A stretch of DNA of 23,694 nucleotides from JBCDBH01 sp039184055 (GTDB lineage: Bacteria > Acidobacteriota > Thermoanaerobaculia > Multivoradales > J023): the NCBI GenBank assembly GCA_039184055.1, contig JBCDBH010000048.1:1-23694 (forward strand), in the 5' to 3' direction. A program made the position numbers and the translations under genes. Of the stretch, positions 23,137-23,694 are shown one piece after another (positions within the stretch are counted from its first letter, which is position 1; every line of letters starts with the position of its first letter). The notes below the pieces were generated by a model. It worked only from the letters and a program-made list of their open reading frames with translations. It had not been told where the DNA came from and made no database searches.

Positions 23137-23694
23137 CTATTCCATCGGCAGAGGGCCGAAGACTTCGGCAGGCCAGAAGTCGGTGACCTCACCGGTTTCG
23201 GGGTCGAGAATTTCCCAACCTAGATGGCGCCATGCACCTTTGGAAACCTCGATCAGGCCGGAGCCGTCGGTTCGGAGAGTTGCGTGCTCGCCGTTGCGAA
23301 AGTGGTGAATCCTGAACGGGCCTTCCGCACCATTCCGCCACAAACGGACCGTCCCATCGGAACCACCCGACACCACCCAAACACCGTCGGATGAAAAACC
23401 ACACGAAGTAACCAAGCCAGCGTGACCCTCGAACGTCCCCACACAACGACCCGATGACACCTCCCACAAACAGACCGTGCCGTCGGAACCACCTGACACC
23501 ACCCAAACACCGTCGGATGAAAAACCACACGAATACACCCCGCCAGCGTGACCCTCGAACGTCCCCACACAACGACCCGATGACACCTCCCACAAACGGA
23601 CCGTCCCATCGGAACCACCTGACACCACCCAAACACCGTCGGATGAAAAACCACACGAATACACCCCGCCAGCGTGACCCTCGAACGTCCCCAC
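23137..23694 (-). CDS. WD40-repeat protein, C-terminal part (N-terminus outside the window)
   Basis: The frame is open to the window edge, so the start is beyond 23694; 185 codons are visible. Three WD40 repeats of 42 residues are seen, each with GHAG, SCGFSSDGVWVVSGGSDGT and a final LW. They are followed by a non-repeat tail with WRHLGWEILDPETGEV and the end PLPME. The repeats form blades of a beta-propeller that binds a partner. They are almost identical; the clearest changes are GVYS versus LVTS after the GH pair and R versus C before LW. Many bacterial proteins of this kind carry an N-terminal NTPase (STAND) or effector domain, but that part is not in the window. It converges on the permease gene. 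Confidence 0.9.
   Translation of the reverse strand: MGTFEGHAGGVYSCGFSSDGVWVVSGGSDGTVRLWEVSSGRCVGTFEGHAGGVYSCGFSSDGVWVVSGGSDGTVCLWEVSSGRCVGTFEGHAGLVTSCGFSSDGVWVVSGGSDGTVRLWRNGAEGPFRIHHFRNGEHATLRTDGSGLIEVSKGAWRHLGWEILDPETGEVTDFWPAEVFGPLPME
23361..23694 (-). repeat. 126-bp tandem coding repeats of the WD40 gene
   Basis: Equivalent points recur at 23361, 23487 and 23613, an exact 126-base period (42 codons). The copies differ at only a few positions, for example near 23367, 23396-23406 and 23471-23482. The array runs on beyond the window. It is a coding repeat, not a CRISPR array. Confidence 0.9.

Noticed and set aside
23130..23186. Small plus-strand frame starting MSSIPSAEG with a nearby GGA
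   Set aside because: It lies antisense to the conserved C-terminal tail of the WD40 gene and is only 18 codons long.
23361..23694. Regular 126-bp repeats as a possible CRISPR or satellite array
   Set aside because: The repeats are in frame, 42 codons long and encode WD40 blades; there are no unique spacers between them.

Overview
The window is high-GC, gene-dense bacterial DNA with no RNA gene, insertion sequence or CRISPR array that I can see. A TonB-dependent receptor end, many weakly recognisable small proteins, TPR and WD40 proteins and the general gene style suggest an Acidobacteriota-like Gram-negative organism (perhaps Thermoanaerobaculia-like). That placement is inference. No marker gene other than argS is present to test it.

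Left part (1-7100), accessory in character: the 3' end of a TonB-dependent outer-membrane receptor (+) with an intrinsic terminator; a secreted SIMPL-domain protein (-); a broken fragment of a TPR gene (-); an intact TPR-like gene (-) preceded by a 33-codon peptide gene and a nested pair of hairpins that bury its Shine-Dalgarno; a hypothetical helical protein (+) whose stop codon touches the stop codon of a one-helix membrane protein (-); an amidohydrolase-like protein lacking the usual metal ligands (-); and a short, probably frameshifted reading frame followed by an 85-codon hypothetical gene (+).

Middle part (7135-17394, minus strand): eight tightly packed genes read from an extended -10 promoter at about 17436: macrodomain protein, hypothetical two-part protein, polyprenyl diphosphate synthase, a 955-residue double acetoacetate-decarboxylase-like protein, two paralogous FAD-dependent oxidoreductases of the phytoene-desaturase-like type, an NAD(P)-binding SDR, and a DUF2442 protein that looks like a later addition. 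The first seven look like one pathway: a prenyl diphosphate maker, two flavin desaturase/oxidase-like enzymes, a reductase or epimerase, and a large protein with an ADC-like fold in which only the first module keeps the Schiff-base lysine. No recognised head-to-head prenyl synthase or terpene cyclase is in the window. I regard this operon and the peptide/TPR locus as the two best candidates for undescribed systems.

Right part (17546-23694): argS (+), apparently with a nearly absent 5' leader, followed in tight series by a one-helix membrane protein, an OmpR-type response regulator, its histidine kinase and a TauE/SafE-family permease. A weak terminator and the C-terminal end of a WD40 protein (-) follow. 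Three WD40 repeats are visible and are almost identical at DNA level (126-bp period), a sign of recent repeat duplication or homogenisation.
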